A stretch of DNA of 64,000 bases from Symbiodinium natans (taxonomy: Eukaryota; Sar; Dinophyceae; Suessiales; Symbiodiniaceae), in assembly GCA_905221605.1 (NCBI GenBank), contig CAJNDS010002298.1, positions 181,085 to 245,084 on the forward strand, given 5' to 3'. Numbering within the stretch: position 1 is the stretch's first letter; the number at the start of each line of letters is the position of its first letter. This document shows positions 11,568 through 22,044 of this stretch, piece after piece. The notes beneath the pieces are model-generated. The model searched no databases. It saw nothing but the letters and a program-made list of their open reading frames with translations, and was not told the DNA's origin. Both the position numbers and the translations under genes were made by a program.

Positions 11568-12415
11568 CACGCGCGCGCGCGCGCGCACGATACAATTTTA
11601 CATTCATAACCTATATTTATGCTCGTACTTACATGTATATCTTTCTGCATAGATATATATATATATATATGCAATGTATGTATATATATATATATATATA
11701 CATCTCTCTCTCTCTCGATACACGCGCGCACACACACACACACACTGCTCCCTTTACAGGGTTTCTGGCGGCTTCCTCAAGACTTTCCCAGGCGTTCTCT
11801 GGGCCGCCTCCAACCCAGCCACACCGGGGCAAGCTTCCTTCCCATTGCCTGAAGAAACGTTTTTGGCTATCTTCGGTTCAGAATGAAGCTGTCGCCCTCG
11901 ATAGGGCCTACTGGCATTCACTACAATGAGATCTCATAGAGTCCTGGAAGTCGATGCAGCACATTGTGTAGTTTCGCTACCGTTGCCTCTCAAAGTATTT
12001 AGCTCTTGGAAAACGTGGTGGCACATACGTACCGATAGTGGGTGATAAGAAGACCTGAACAACACCTTAGATACGAACTTTTTGGCTTTCCGTATGCAAG
12101 GCTTCCTAGCTTCAATAAGCAACCTTACTGCAACTGTCATTCTTACTTAGGTTGTTGGATGCTCTGGGATTTATTTCCGGGCTGACTCACCTACACCTGC
12201 CAAGTCTCTTCCTCTAAGCCACGGACCTTTGGTCAACGACCAACGGACCGTGCTGGCCTCGGACCAAGCGAAGCATAGCGAAATCAACCCTGATGCCATG
12301 TTCTGATGCCATGTTCTCGACTGGAACAGGCATAGCGGCGTCTGATCCATCTCTCGAGCTGAAGATTGAGAGCGAGTCTGGACTGTCTGGACACACCTAC
12401 TGCCACGCTAACCTC
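10381..12415. other. Gene-poor stretch with microsatellites
   Basis: No coding region could be supported. The stretch holds the CA/CG/TA repeat cluster described separately (11468-11745) and otherwise unremarkable sequence. The long His/Thr or Cys/Val open frames across the repeat are artefacts of (CA)n/(GT)n. Confidence 0.5.
11468..11745. repeat. Compound (CA)n-(CG)n-(TA)n-(CT)n-(CA)n microsatellite
   Basis: About 46 CA units (11468-11560), then CG units (11571-11587), a short unique spacer, two TA tracts (about 11652-11670 and 11681-11702), CT units and a further CA tract to 11745. The purine/pyrimidine alternation through CA and CG is of the kind that can adopt Z-DNA; that is established for such tracts, not measured here. 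Confidence 0.95.
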
Positions 12416-12868
12416 TCAGAACTCCATATCAGGAGCATTCCGGGCACCAAAGGCAGGTCGAGCCTCCCATGCGCGCAGCCAGTGGCATGCTGGACGAGGT
12501 GGAGAGGCCGAAGTCCTGTCTTCTGTTCTATCAAGGCCAAGATTCCAAAAAACAACAACATAGCAAAGAATGCTAAGCATGAGCACCAACAGACCAGCTC
12601 CGCAATAACAAGCTAACAAGGGAAGGCGTGGATAGTTGGAGCTGAGCATTCGCCTTCTGCATGCAACAGCCGCTGAACTGGCAGAATGAAGAATGGCAAG
12701 AGACTTTGCTGAACACTTGCAGAACATAGGGTTCACTGGAGGGGCTCGGGGTTGCAATCTCCTGCTTTCGCTGGTTGGACCTGGAGAGCAACTAGGGATG
12801 GACAGGGCTCGGCGCAACACGCCTGTGAAGGTCGGCACTGGTTTTTGCTGGCTTTCCGGGTTTGCCAC
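12416..12868 (-). CDS. Candidate exon with a membrane segment
   Basis: In this minus-strand frame the part at about 12500-12630 encodes a clear hydrophobic run (PLLACYCGAGLLVLMLSILC then YVVVFW) followed by NLGLDRTEDRT, which looks like a single membrane-spanning helix with a charged cytosolic flank. Upstream residues are Ser/Pro/Arg-rich and may be intron. The frame ends in a stop at 12416. No family recognised. Confidence 0.3.
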   Translation of the reverse strand: MANPESQQKPVPTFTGVLRRALSIPSCSPGPTSESRRLQPRAPPVNPMFCKCSAKSLAILHSASSAAVACRRRMLSSNYPRLPLLACYCGAGLLVLMLSILCYVVVFWNLGLDRTEDRTSASPPRPACHWLRAWEARPAFGARNAPDMEF

Positions 12869-13639
12869 GAGCTTCCGGAGGCTCAGAGAAGTCTCAGAGA
12901 TGCTCAGAGCGGTTCAGATACAGGGGAGTGTACGAATCCTTTGCAGTGTGTCCCGCAACCGGTGTTCCCCGTCTGCCTCTTCTCCTCATCCTCGGACTCT
13001 AGCCGTAGCCCCTGAAGCTTGGCCAGGAGGTCCTTCGGGCCTGGCATTGGTCTGCGTGAATCTTCCAGCCGCAAAGATGCAGAGCTGATGTTTCTTCGTG
13101 GTCTTCTGACATTGGATGTCAGGATTGGTGTCTGGAGAATGGTTCATCCGCAACAAAGCCGAAAGTAAAAGAGAGCTATTTTCCAACAACCCCTCGAACA
13201 AAACATGCAGCAAAACAACAAGGCAAATCAACAGATTTCCGGAAAACCCTGAAGACGGCATTGCACAGACCTGCAACAAGAAATCCACTCACCAAAACAC
13301 GCAGAAGAGAACACAGCCGTCCAGCAGCACCCTCCGTCCATGATTGAGGGGGGGGAAAGAGGGGGGGGGGATGGCTTGGACCCAGCAAAAAGAACCGCCA
13401 AGCGGCCCAGGAAGGCGGTGCCGCAGAACTTCCGGAATCGGCTCCAGAGGGTGGCCATGCCCTCGTGTATCTCCTGGCTTTTTTTTCTGGGGGAAAGACC
13501 TTCTGGTGAGTAGTGGGGGATGGCGGGCTTGACCCTAGTAGGCCCGAGGCCTTTCTGTCTTTCAAGGTGTTCAACTGGTTGTGTTGGCGCGGAGTTGGGG
13601 ATCGTGGGTCATGCAGTGGCACCATCCGTCGCTCAACTC

Positions 13640-14051
13640 CAGCAGCGGGGGCTTGCCCGCAAGCTGATGCTCTCAGAGTCCAGAAGCTCGAGCTCGTTCC
13701 AAAGATCCTCGCAACTGCGGTTCTGGTTTCTGTTCCCACCAATGAGACTGCTGGAACAGACCGCAGCCTATTGCAGACGGGCAGACTGGAGGCACCATGG
13801 GGGGGGAAGTTGCTGGATGTACGAGCTGCAGCAGGAGCCCCTGTACGAGCGCCCCTCTTGCGGAGCTGCTGAGCTCCTCATCACCCCGACTAGTTTGTGC
13901 CGACGACATCTTGGAGAGGCCTGGCCCACACAGCAGGCACACAAGTCTCTCATGGTACCTGGAGAATCGGGCGCTGACTTTGCAAGAACTCGCGCTTCTC
14001 GATGATGCCATTCCTCAGTCTGTTGCTCAGCTGCTCAGATCTGCCGACTAG
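13640..14051 (+). CDS. Candidate plus-strand gene end, orphan
   Basis: Two overlapping plus-strand frames look coding. One (about 13700-13930) contains FWFLFPPMRLLEQTAAYCRR and WMYELQQEPLYERPSCGAAE. The other (about 13930-14051) ends the product with SWYLENRALTLQELALLDDA and a helical tail before the TAG at 14051. A splice between them would be needed; no junction was proven. No domain recognised. Confidence 0.35.
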
Positions 14052-14503
14052 TGAATCCAATGCATGTTGAGGAGCATGTTGGTGTCAAAGTGCTTGAACC
14101 AGGACTTGAGGAGGGAGTTCTCCTGAAGGTGGGAGTTTTGGTCTGCTCGAAGAGGGGATTTGTCTTTAACTTCGGGTGGGCCCAATGGGATCCCGAAACA
14201 GCGGAGTCCTGCTTGTAAAGGTAATTTCGGAGCAGCGTGACGGCCTCACCGGCTCAGCATGGCTTAGGTCAAGGCTGGAATGCCTTGTATTCCAAGGAAG
14301 TGTGGCATTTCGACAAAAGCCGAACGCTGGCTCATGCAAGACATACATACTCTAAGGATTACAAAACCAGGATGATAAGACGTAGATGCTCGCTGAATTA
14401 ATGATGTATTCCTTTACAAATTCGCTTTGATCCCTTTGATCGTCCAGGCCCAGGACACACTCAACGGCACTCACGGGCCTTGCGCATGGCCAGCGAACGA
14501 GGC

Positions 14504-14752
14504 TCACCATCTTCGCTCAGAGTCTGGCAGGAGGTGTTGCAGGGTTGGCATTTGAAGTTCCAGGGTTGAGTTTGCTTCGGCTCCCGAAAAATCCGCCCTT
14601 GGCTCCTGCGAATCGCGCCGAGTCATCGCAACGCCATGGCGCGTGGGATGAAGCAGGAACCCCGAACCACAAAAAGCAAACACCACGAGGGTGGCTTGAG
14701 CGGCAACTTGCAATGTCATAGGGCTTCTGCTAAAATACTTGTACAATGGCAT
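14504..14752 (-). CDS. Candidate N-terminal exon with signal-like leader
   Basis: The minus-strand frame has an ATG at 14752 and another 11 codons later. The second is followed by a hydrophobic core (LQVAAQATLVVFAFCGSGFL) and then a charged, Thr/Ser/Arg-containing region. This is the look of a signal peptide or the first part of a bipartite plastid-targeting leader. An AG dinucleotide lies just before the second ATG and could be a splice site (cis, or spliced-leader). The frame stops at 14504, probably beyond a donor. The mature protein cannot be identified. Confidence 0.35.
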   Translation of the reverse strand: MPLYKYFSRSPMTLQVAAQATLVVFAFCGSGFLLHPTRHGVAMTRRDSQEPRADFSGAEANSTLELQMPTLQHLLPDSERRW

Positions 14753-15079
14753 GGGCCTTGTCTTGTCTGTGAAAGCAAGAGGGGTAGGACTTGAGATGTC
14801 TTGTCTGGCTCTGCCGCAGTGAGCTCTTCATGCTTGCTGATACCAGGCAACAAAGAATCCTTTCCACAGATCTGCAACTCATTCTACGTGAGGAGTGGGT
14901 GGATGGGATAGGCTAGGGGGAGAGAAACTGCATCCAAACTCCCGACATCTCCCAACCGCTCAGCTATGTCATGAACATCACGCAGAGTTGAAAGGAGCCG
15001 CAACACGGCACGCGCAACACAACTCCAACAACGCGTAACAACGCGAATCCCCACATCCCTGCAGCACTCCGCACAGTCT

Positions 15080-15632
15080 CTACTTTTTCTCCTTTTGGTT
15101 TTTTTCACACTGCTGTTCCCAGAGCCTCGTCTGTCTGAGAGCTCTCCTCAGCTTTGCGACTTCAGAGGAGGAAGGGAAAAACGCCGAGACGCGGAATCTG
15201 ACGGGGTTGAGGGCACCTTGCATCAGAGGCCCCGGAGCGATGTGCCGGTGTATCGGTGTCGGCACGGGCGTGCACCACAAGAGGGCCGGGTGCGTCGGAG
15301 CATCGGTGCGGGCGCAGCAAGAAGGCCGGAGCGCACTGGCAACTTCACAGGCAACCTGGACCCCAAAGCCTTCCGAAGCCCTTGAGTCAAACACGGTCGC
15401 TGAGACTCAGGGAAGGGACGGGAAGTGTTTCGAGATTCCTCCGAGATCCCTCAAGCTTGCGCTCCTCGAGGCGCTCCACATCATGGCGAAAGCGGCATCG
15501 GTTTCGTCCGCACTTGCCTCGCTTCTCGGCTAGCAGCTCGAGCTTCCTACATTTGCTATGCTTTTGAAGGCTTCGAGCAGTGTGGACCTTGTAGAAAATG
15601 TCGGCAGATCTCGCGCGTCTCGGGCCTTTCAA
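15080..15632 (-). CDS. Candidate exons of a basic coiled protein
   Basis: About 15387-15590 on the minus strand reads RKLELLAEKRGKCGRNRCRF followed by RHDVERLEERKLEGSRR, a basic helical stretch with a C-x4-C-like pair. About 15080-15180 reads SSSEVAKLRRALRQTRLWEQ then QCEKNQKEKK before a stop. The frames differ and the sequence between them lacks clear coding character. No family recognised. Confidence 0.3.
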
Positions 15633-16439
15633 GGCGCGCTGCCCTCGGGCAGACTACAACTGCTGCAACTGGTGAACCTCCGCACATGTACTCCGAAGAA
15701 CTACTCCGAAGTCATAACTCTGCCACTGAACGACTACTCGTTTCAGCAACGCCTCACCGCGAAAGCCTTCCCTAATTCAACTGCAGAACCTCTCAGCGCC
15801 TCATTATCAAGGGGTCAGCATCACAGGCGGTGTCCTGAGCAACTGCGCATACATCTTCGCAGAAGCTCTGAATCCAGTCACATGGAGAGCGGCAGCGCCC
15901 GAGACTTGCCCGCTGCCCAAAAACCCCATATTTTGGAATGCACAGCCGAATGTACAGCCCTGGAATGCTGGCTGGACTTCGTCTGACACGGGTCCTCCTG
16001 TCCCACCACAGGGACCGCCTGTGGTGAACCGCCTTCCTCAGGCCGCTGGGCTTCGTTTACTCTTGGCGGATGTTCTTCGACAAGCATTCCACAAGCATTC
16101 AACAAGCGTCTCACTTCTTCTAAGAGGCCTATGGCTTACGGTGTCCTACGGGCCGGCCAAGGACTCATTGGAATGCGAGCAGAGAGCGAAAGGGCGAGGG
16201 CTGCCAAAACCTTACTTCATGCAGGGCGGGCTGCCTCTGTCCAGCCTTCTTCCCCCTTCGATGCGGTGTCTGCGATTGCAGCCGCCTCGCCGTCCTCGGA
16301 TAGGCTTCACATGGCTTTGCAGAGGCCCCTCACAGCACAAAGAACCCGCACCTTCAACGATCTGCAAGCCCAGCACAGGCCACTCGTGCTTTGAGGCTAC
16401 TGTTGTATCCGCCGACCCCAGCCGGAGCGGGGGCGGCGT

Positions 16440-19400
16440 CAGTGAAGACCCATTGCCCCTACCACCTACTCCGCCCCATCCAAAGCTCGACCGGCCCCCA
16501 GTGCAGGCCCGCCCGCTTGCCCTACCCCCACCACCCACGCACCCCGCCCCCCGCTCCTTCCCTTGCCCAAGCCCCCCACGCACCCCGCCATGCTTCTCAT
16601 GGACCCACGGCTCCTCCCACTCCCAGTGCATGCCCGCCCGCTTGCCCTACCCCCACCACCCACGCACCCCGCCCCCCGCCCATCCGCCCTCCCCGCTCCG
16701 CATACTCCTTCCCTTGCCCAAGCCCCCCACGCACCCCGCCATGCTTCTCATGGACCCATGGCTCCTGGTCCCATTCTTCATCCCAAGCTCGACCGGCAGT
16801 GCATGGCCGCCCGCTTGCCCTACCCCCACCACCCACGCACCCCGCCCCGTCCATCCGCCCTTCCCGCTCCGCATACTTCCGCCCTTGCCCAAAGCCCTCC
16901 ACGCACCCCGCCATGCTTCTCATGGACCCATGGCTCCTGGTCGCATTCTTCATCCCTCCTATTTATGCCCTGCTCCCCCCCACCACCCAGCACCCCCCCC
17001 CCCGCCCACCGCCCTTCCTGCTCCCATACGCCTTCCCTTGCCATCCCCCCACGCACCCCGCCATGCTTCTCATGGACCCTGGCCCATTCTCATCAAGCTC
17101 GACCGTCCCCCGTGCATGTCCGCCCGCTTGCCCTACCCCCACCACCCCACGCACCCCCCCGCCCTCCGTCCATCCGCCCTTCCCGCTCCGCATACTCCCC
17201 CCCTTGCCCAAGCCCCCCACGCACCCCGCCATGCTTCTCATGGACCCATGGCCCGGGTCCTATCTTCATCCGTCCTATTTATGGCCCTGCTCCACCCACC
17301 CCCCACGCACCCCTCCCCCCGCTCCTTCCCTTGCCCAAGCCCCCCACACACCCCCCATGCTTCTCAGGACCCAGGCCCTCCCAGTGCATGCCCGCCGCTT
17401 GCCCTACCCCACCACCCACGCACCCCGCCCCCCGCCCATCCGCCCTTCCCGCTCCGCATACTCCCTCCCTTGCCCAAGCCCCCCACGCACCCCGCCACGC
17501 TTCTCATGGACCCTGGCTCCTGGTCCCATCCATGCTCCTGCCCCTGTCCACCCCCACCACCCACGCACCCCCCCCCCCGCCCATCCTCCCTTCCCCGCTC
17601 CATACTCCTTCCCTGCCCAAACCCCACCCCCCCACCCACCATCATGCTCCCACTCTCCATCCCCTCGACCTCCCTCCCCCCGCTTGGCCCGCTTGCTCTA
17701 CCCCCACCACCCACGCACCACCGTTCCCCGCCCCATCCGCCCTTCCCGCTCTCCCAGCCCCCCACGCACCCCGCCATGCTTCTCATGGAGCCATGGCTCC
17801 TGGTCCCATTCTTTATCCCTCGACCTGCATGGCTGCCAATGCTCCCATTCTTCATCCCTCAACCTGCATGGCTGCCAATGCTGGTCAAAAATGGCCCCTG
17901 CTCCACCCCACCCCCAACCCCCACCCCCACCCCGCACGCACCCTGCCACCACCCCCACCCCCACGCACCCACACTTCCAACCCCCACCCCCACCCCCCCA
18001 CGCACCCCGCCCCCCACTGGCTCCTGGCCCCATTGGCTCATGGTCCACGGCCCATGGATGTGGCTTCTCAGCTGACTTTAAAGGCCCCAGTGCATGGCCG
18101 GCCCCCTCCGCCCGCTCCGCCCGCTCCGCCCACTCCGCCCTCCACCCTTCCAGCTCCGCCTACTCACTGTCCTTTGGCCCATGCTCCCACTCACCCCGCA
18201 CGCACCCTGCCCCGCCGCCCCTTGCTCCCATGGATGTGGCTTCTCAGCTGACTTTAAAGGGCCCCAGTGCATGCCCGGGCCCTCCGCCCGCTCCGCCCGC
18301 TCCGCTCGCTCCGCCCTCCGCCCTTCCAGCTCCGCCTACTCTCCTCTGGCCCATGCTCCCACTCTCCATCCCCTTGACCTGCCCCTCATGGACCCAGCTC
18401 CCTCCCCCTTCCCCTCACGCACCCATGCCCCTCATGGACCCATGGCTCCTGGCCCCATGGCTCCCCATGGCTCATGGTCCACGGCCCATGGAGCCCTTTC
18501 AGCTCCCCCTACTCACTCTCTTTTGGCCCATGCTCCCACTCCATCCCTTTGACCTACCCCTCATGGACCCAGCTCCCTACCCCTTACCCCTCACGCACCC
18601 TGCCCCGTGCCCCTCATGGACCCATGGCTCCTGGCCCCATGGCTCCCCTCCGCCCCTACCCCCACCACCCACGCACCCGCTCCACGCCCATCCGCATACA
18701 TTCCCCTTGCCCAAGCCCCCCACGCACCCCGCCATGCTTTTCATGGACCATTCTTCATCCCTTGAGCTGCTCCACCCCCACCCGCAACCCCCACCCCCAG
18801 CACGCACCCTGCCCCGCCCCCCAACCCCCACCCCCACACACCCCACCCTTTCCAACCCCCACCCGCCCCCCCACTGGACCCATGGCTCCTGGCATTGCCT
18901 CCTGGTCCCATTCTTCATCCCTCGACCTGCATGGCTGCCAATGCTGGTCCTATATATGGCCCCTGCTCCACCCCAACCCCCAACCCCCACCCCCATCCGC
19001 GACGCACCCTGCCACCCCCAACCCCCACCCCACCCCCACGCACCACCTGCACTTCCAACCCCCACCCCCACCCCCCACGCACCCCGCCCCCCACTGGACC
19101 CATGGCTCCTGGCCCCATTGGCGCCCACAGTCCGCCTACTCACTCTCCTTTTCCCACTCTCCATCCCCTTGACCTACCCCTCATGGACCCAGCTCCCTAC
19201 CCCTTACCCCTCACACACCCTGCCCCGCCGCCCATGCCCCTCATGGACCCATGGCTCCTGGCCCCATGGCTCCCCTACCCCCACCACCCACGCACCCGCT
19301 CCCCGCCCATCTCCGCATACATTCCCCTTGCCCAAGCCCCCCACGCACCCCGCCATGCTTTTCATGGACGCATGCCTCCTGGCCATTCTTCATCCCTTGA

Positions 19401-20393
19401 GCTGCTCCACCCCCACCCGCAACCCCCACCCCCACCCCGCACGCACCCTGCCCCGCCGCCCGTGCTTGTCATGGGCCCCTTGCTCCCATGACTTTAAAGG
19501 GCCCCAGTGCATGCCCAACCCTCCGCCCGCTCCGCCCGCTCCGCTCGCTCCGCCCTCCGCCCTTCCAGCTCCGCCTACTCCCCTCTGGCCCATGCTCCCA
19601 CTCTCCATCCCCTTGACCTACCCCTCATGGACCCAGCTCCCTACCCCCCCCTCATGGACCCATGGCTCCTGGCCCCATGGCTCCCCATGGCTCACGGTCC
19701 ACGGCCCATGGATGTGGCTTCTCAGCTGACTTTAAAGGCCCCAGTGCATGCCCGGGCCCTCCGCCCGCTCCGCCCGCTCCGCCCGCTCCGCCCTCCGCCC
19801 TTCCAGCTCCGCCTACTCACTCTCCTTTGGCCCATGCTCCCACTCTCCATCCCTTGACCTACCCCTCATGGACCCAGCTCCCTACCCCTTACACCCTGCC
19901 GCCCATCTGGCCCCATGGCTCCCCTCCGCCCCTACCCCCACCACCCACGCACCCGCTCCCCGCCCATCCGCCCTTTCCGCATGCATTCCCCCCCGCCATG
20001 CTTTTCATGGACCCATGGCTCCTGGCCCCTGCTCCACCCCCCACCCGCAACCCCCACCCCCACCCCGCACGCACCCTGCCCCGCCGCCCCGTGCTTGTCA
20101 TGGGCCCCTTGCTCCTGGCGTCCCCCAACCCCCACCCCCACACCGAACGCACCCTGCCACCCCCAACCCCCAACCCCCACCCCCAACCCCCACCCCCACC
20201 CACCCACACTTCCAACCCCCACCCCCACCCCCCACGCACCCCGTCCCCCAATGAACCCATGGCTCCTGGCCCCATTGGCTCATGGTCCACGGCTCATGGA
20301 TGTGGCTTGTCAGCTGACTTTAAAGGGCCCCAGTGCATGCCCGGGCCCTCCGCCCGCTCTGCCCGCTCCGCTCGCTCCGCCCTCTGTTTTTCC
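16440..20393 (+). repeat. C-rich nested tandem repeat array, truncated by assembly gap
   Basis: Nearly 4 kb of strongly C-biased repeats. Module A (from about 16490, several copies to about 17880) carries GCTTGCCCTACCCCCACCAC, CACGCACCCCGCC, CTCATGGACCCATGGCTCCTG and CATTCTTCATCCC. Module B starts with a TGACTTTAAAGGCCCCAGTG-type sequence followed by CCGCCCGCTCCGCC runs; copies begin near 18071, 18253, 19491, 19731 and 20310. Module C is CCCCCAACCCCCACCCCCA-type sequence with CACGCACCCTGCC (for example 18775-18860, 18965-19090, 20035-20240). The modules are mixed into longer units. All three plus-strand frames stay open over long distances because C-rich codons contain no stops, so translations rich in Pro/His/Ala/Ser are not good evidence of a protein. 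The minus strand is G-rich, with many G-runs able to form G-quadruplexes. Confidence 0.95.
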
Positions 20394-20493
20394 NNNNNNN
20401 NNNNNNNNNNNNNNNNNNNNNNNNNNNNNNNNNNNNNNNNNNNNNNNNNNNNNNNNNNNNNNNNNNNNNNNNNNNNNNNNNNNNNNNNNNNNN
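20394..20493. other. Assembly gap (100 N)
   Basis: Exactly 100 N, the usual placeholder for a gap of unknown size. It sits at the end of the C-rich array, which is probably why assembly stopped. True array length is unknown. Confidence 0.99.
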
Positions 20494-20527
20494 CGTTCAT
20501 CATGTTGCTGCTTGCCTATGTAGGCTA

Positions 20528-20586
20528 TGACATTGTCAATCCACATTACCTTTCGCTGACATTGTCAATCCACATTACCTTTCGCT
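20528..20586. repeat. 29-bp direct tandem duplication
   Basis: Two identical adjacent copies of a 29-bp unit beginning TGACATTGTCAATCCACATT, just right of the assembly gap. This could be a genuine recent duplication or a gap-edge assembly artefact. Confidence 0.9.
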
Positions 20587-21136
20587 GGCCGGTCAAGCGG
20601 AGCAACCGTGATACCTGAAGTGTTGGTTCTTTTTGATTAGTAGAATCGATCACTGTCGCGACCTATGTTGCTTTCCGAACTGCGTAGGATATAGGATGAA
20701 GATCAACCTGGCAATGCCCGACTTTTGCCACGGACGACGGGCGCGGCACGGATCAACCTTTGGATGTGCCCTTTCCTTGAGGTCGGCTTAGCCGAAACGA
20801 GTTAAACTCAAGCGCACGCACTGAGGTGCTGCTGCAAAGACCTATTCATCTTCCTTCTGTTGCTGCAGCGCCGTCGCATTGCGGTGGAGTAAGCTGGTCT
20901 GGATATGACACGGTACATGTTCTGAGGACGGCAACGCAGTGGTTTCTGCTACGCCTAATTGAGCACCCCACAAGTAGCCTGGCCTTTCAGAATACTGAAG
21001 ACGATTCAAGCATGGCCAAGTTGCTACATGTGAAGTTTCTACGTTCACCTCGTCAGCGCAGCTCGTTCACCTTCACTGGTGGCCATCCTTGATCAGCAAA
21101 TTCACATGGCAGTGCTGGAGGCTTCGATACACTAGG

Positions 21137-21700
21137 TCATGGATTGTGCAGTATTCGTTGTAACTCTAAGGCAAGCGGCAACAATGATCTGCAAGCACAT
21201 CGCGAAATTTTCGCGCTCCCCCACATCCTGTGAAAAACGCATGTGTCCATTGTCGTCTTCAGAAACAGTGCCCTAAGCTCAGCATGGTGCAGCGTGCCTT
21301 GAATCGGAAGGAGAGGCATTCTCCACTTTCGAGCACCTGCGCTGTCACAAGTGCTTCTGTCATCTGTGGTGAGTGTGTAAATGCAGCTTCCCACTTCGGA
21401 AGCTCAATCGTTCACGCAGAAATGATGTGCAGATACACGGATGCACTCCATCTACCTACCATACTTCCCCTCCTGTAATCGGTACTTTTGTGCGCTGCGC
21501 TTGGTGCACCTCCAGAAACCTAACGCATTGTCGCCAGTGCTCTGCACATGAAGGCGAGATATTAACAGACACTTCGCAGTGGTTGAGCCGCTTGTCCCTA
21601 AGACCAAGGAACTCTAAAACGACCTGAGCCTCTTTCAAAGCAAGAAGCCATGTCAAGCGTTGGTGACAGCGAGGCTCATACCACAGCAAGCGTTGAAATT
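21137..21700 (-). CDS. Candidate exons, orphan
   Basis: Minus strand, downstream of the COQ10-like gene. The 21456-21700 segment contains TWLLALKEAQVVLEFLGLRD and SVNISPSCAEHWRQCVRFLE and reads well as protein to a stop. The 21137-21300 segment contains HHAELRALFLKTTMDTCVFH. The frames differ. No domain recognised. Confidence 0.3.
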
Positions 21701-22044
21701 GAAAAACGTTGGCCAAGATTCTTAAACCCAATCTTCGCCGGCAGGTCAAAACTGGACAAGGGCCAAGGCCCTCTTTGCGGCCTTGCCTTGTGAACCCCAT
21801 TTCGGTTGGTTGGCAATTGGCAAGGCTCGCATGATAAAATCATTATCTTTGTGTACAATCCTTCAGTTGCTTTTTCCACCTGCACTTGCGATGGAAATTC
21901 GAGCTGGTTCTGGGCTTCTCTCCACCCCGTTTTAACAAAGCTAGTCAGGGCACAAAAAGAGTACGTCTGTATTTGTTCAGGAAGGCTGGCTACACGAGTG
22001 CGGATCTCCTGGTCCGAGTCCTAGTCCACAGGTTCAAGGCAGCT

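Noticed and set aside
11043-11743. Open frames with poly(Cys-Val) or poly(His-Thr)
   Set aside because: They are translations of the (CA)n microsatellite.
16391-19729. A 1112-codon plus-strand open frame (and 684- and 562-codon frames in the other phases)
   Set aside because: All three phases are open through a C-rich tandem array, and the translations are low-complexity; this is a composition effect, not good evidence for a protein.
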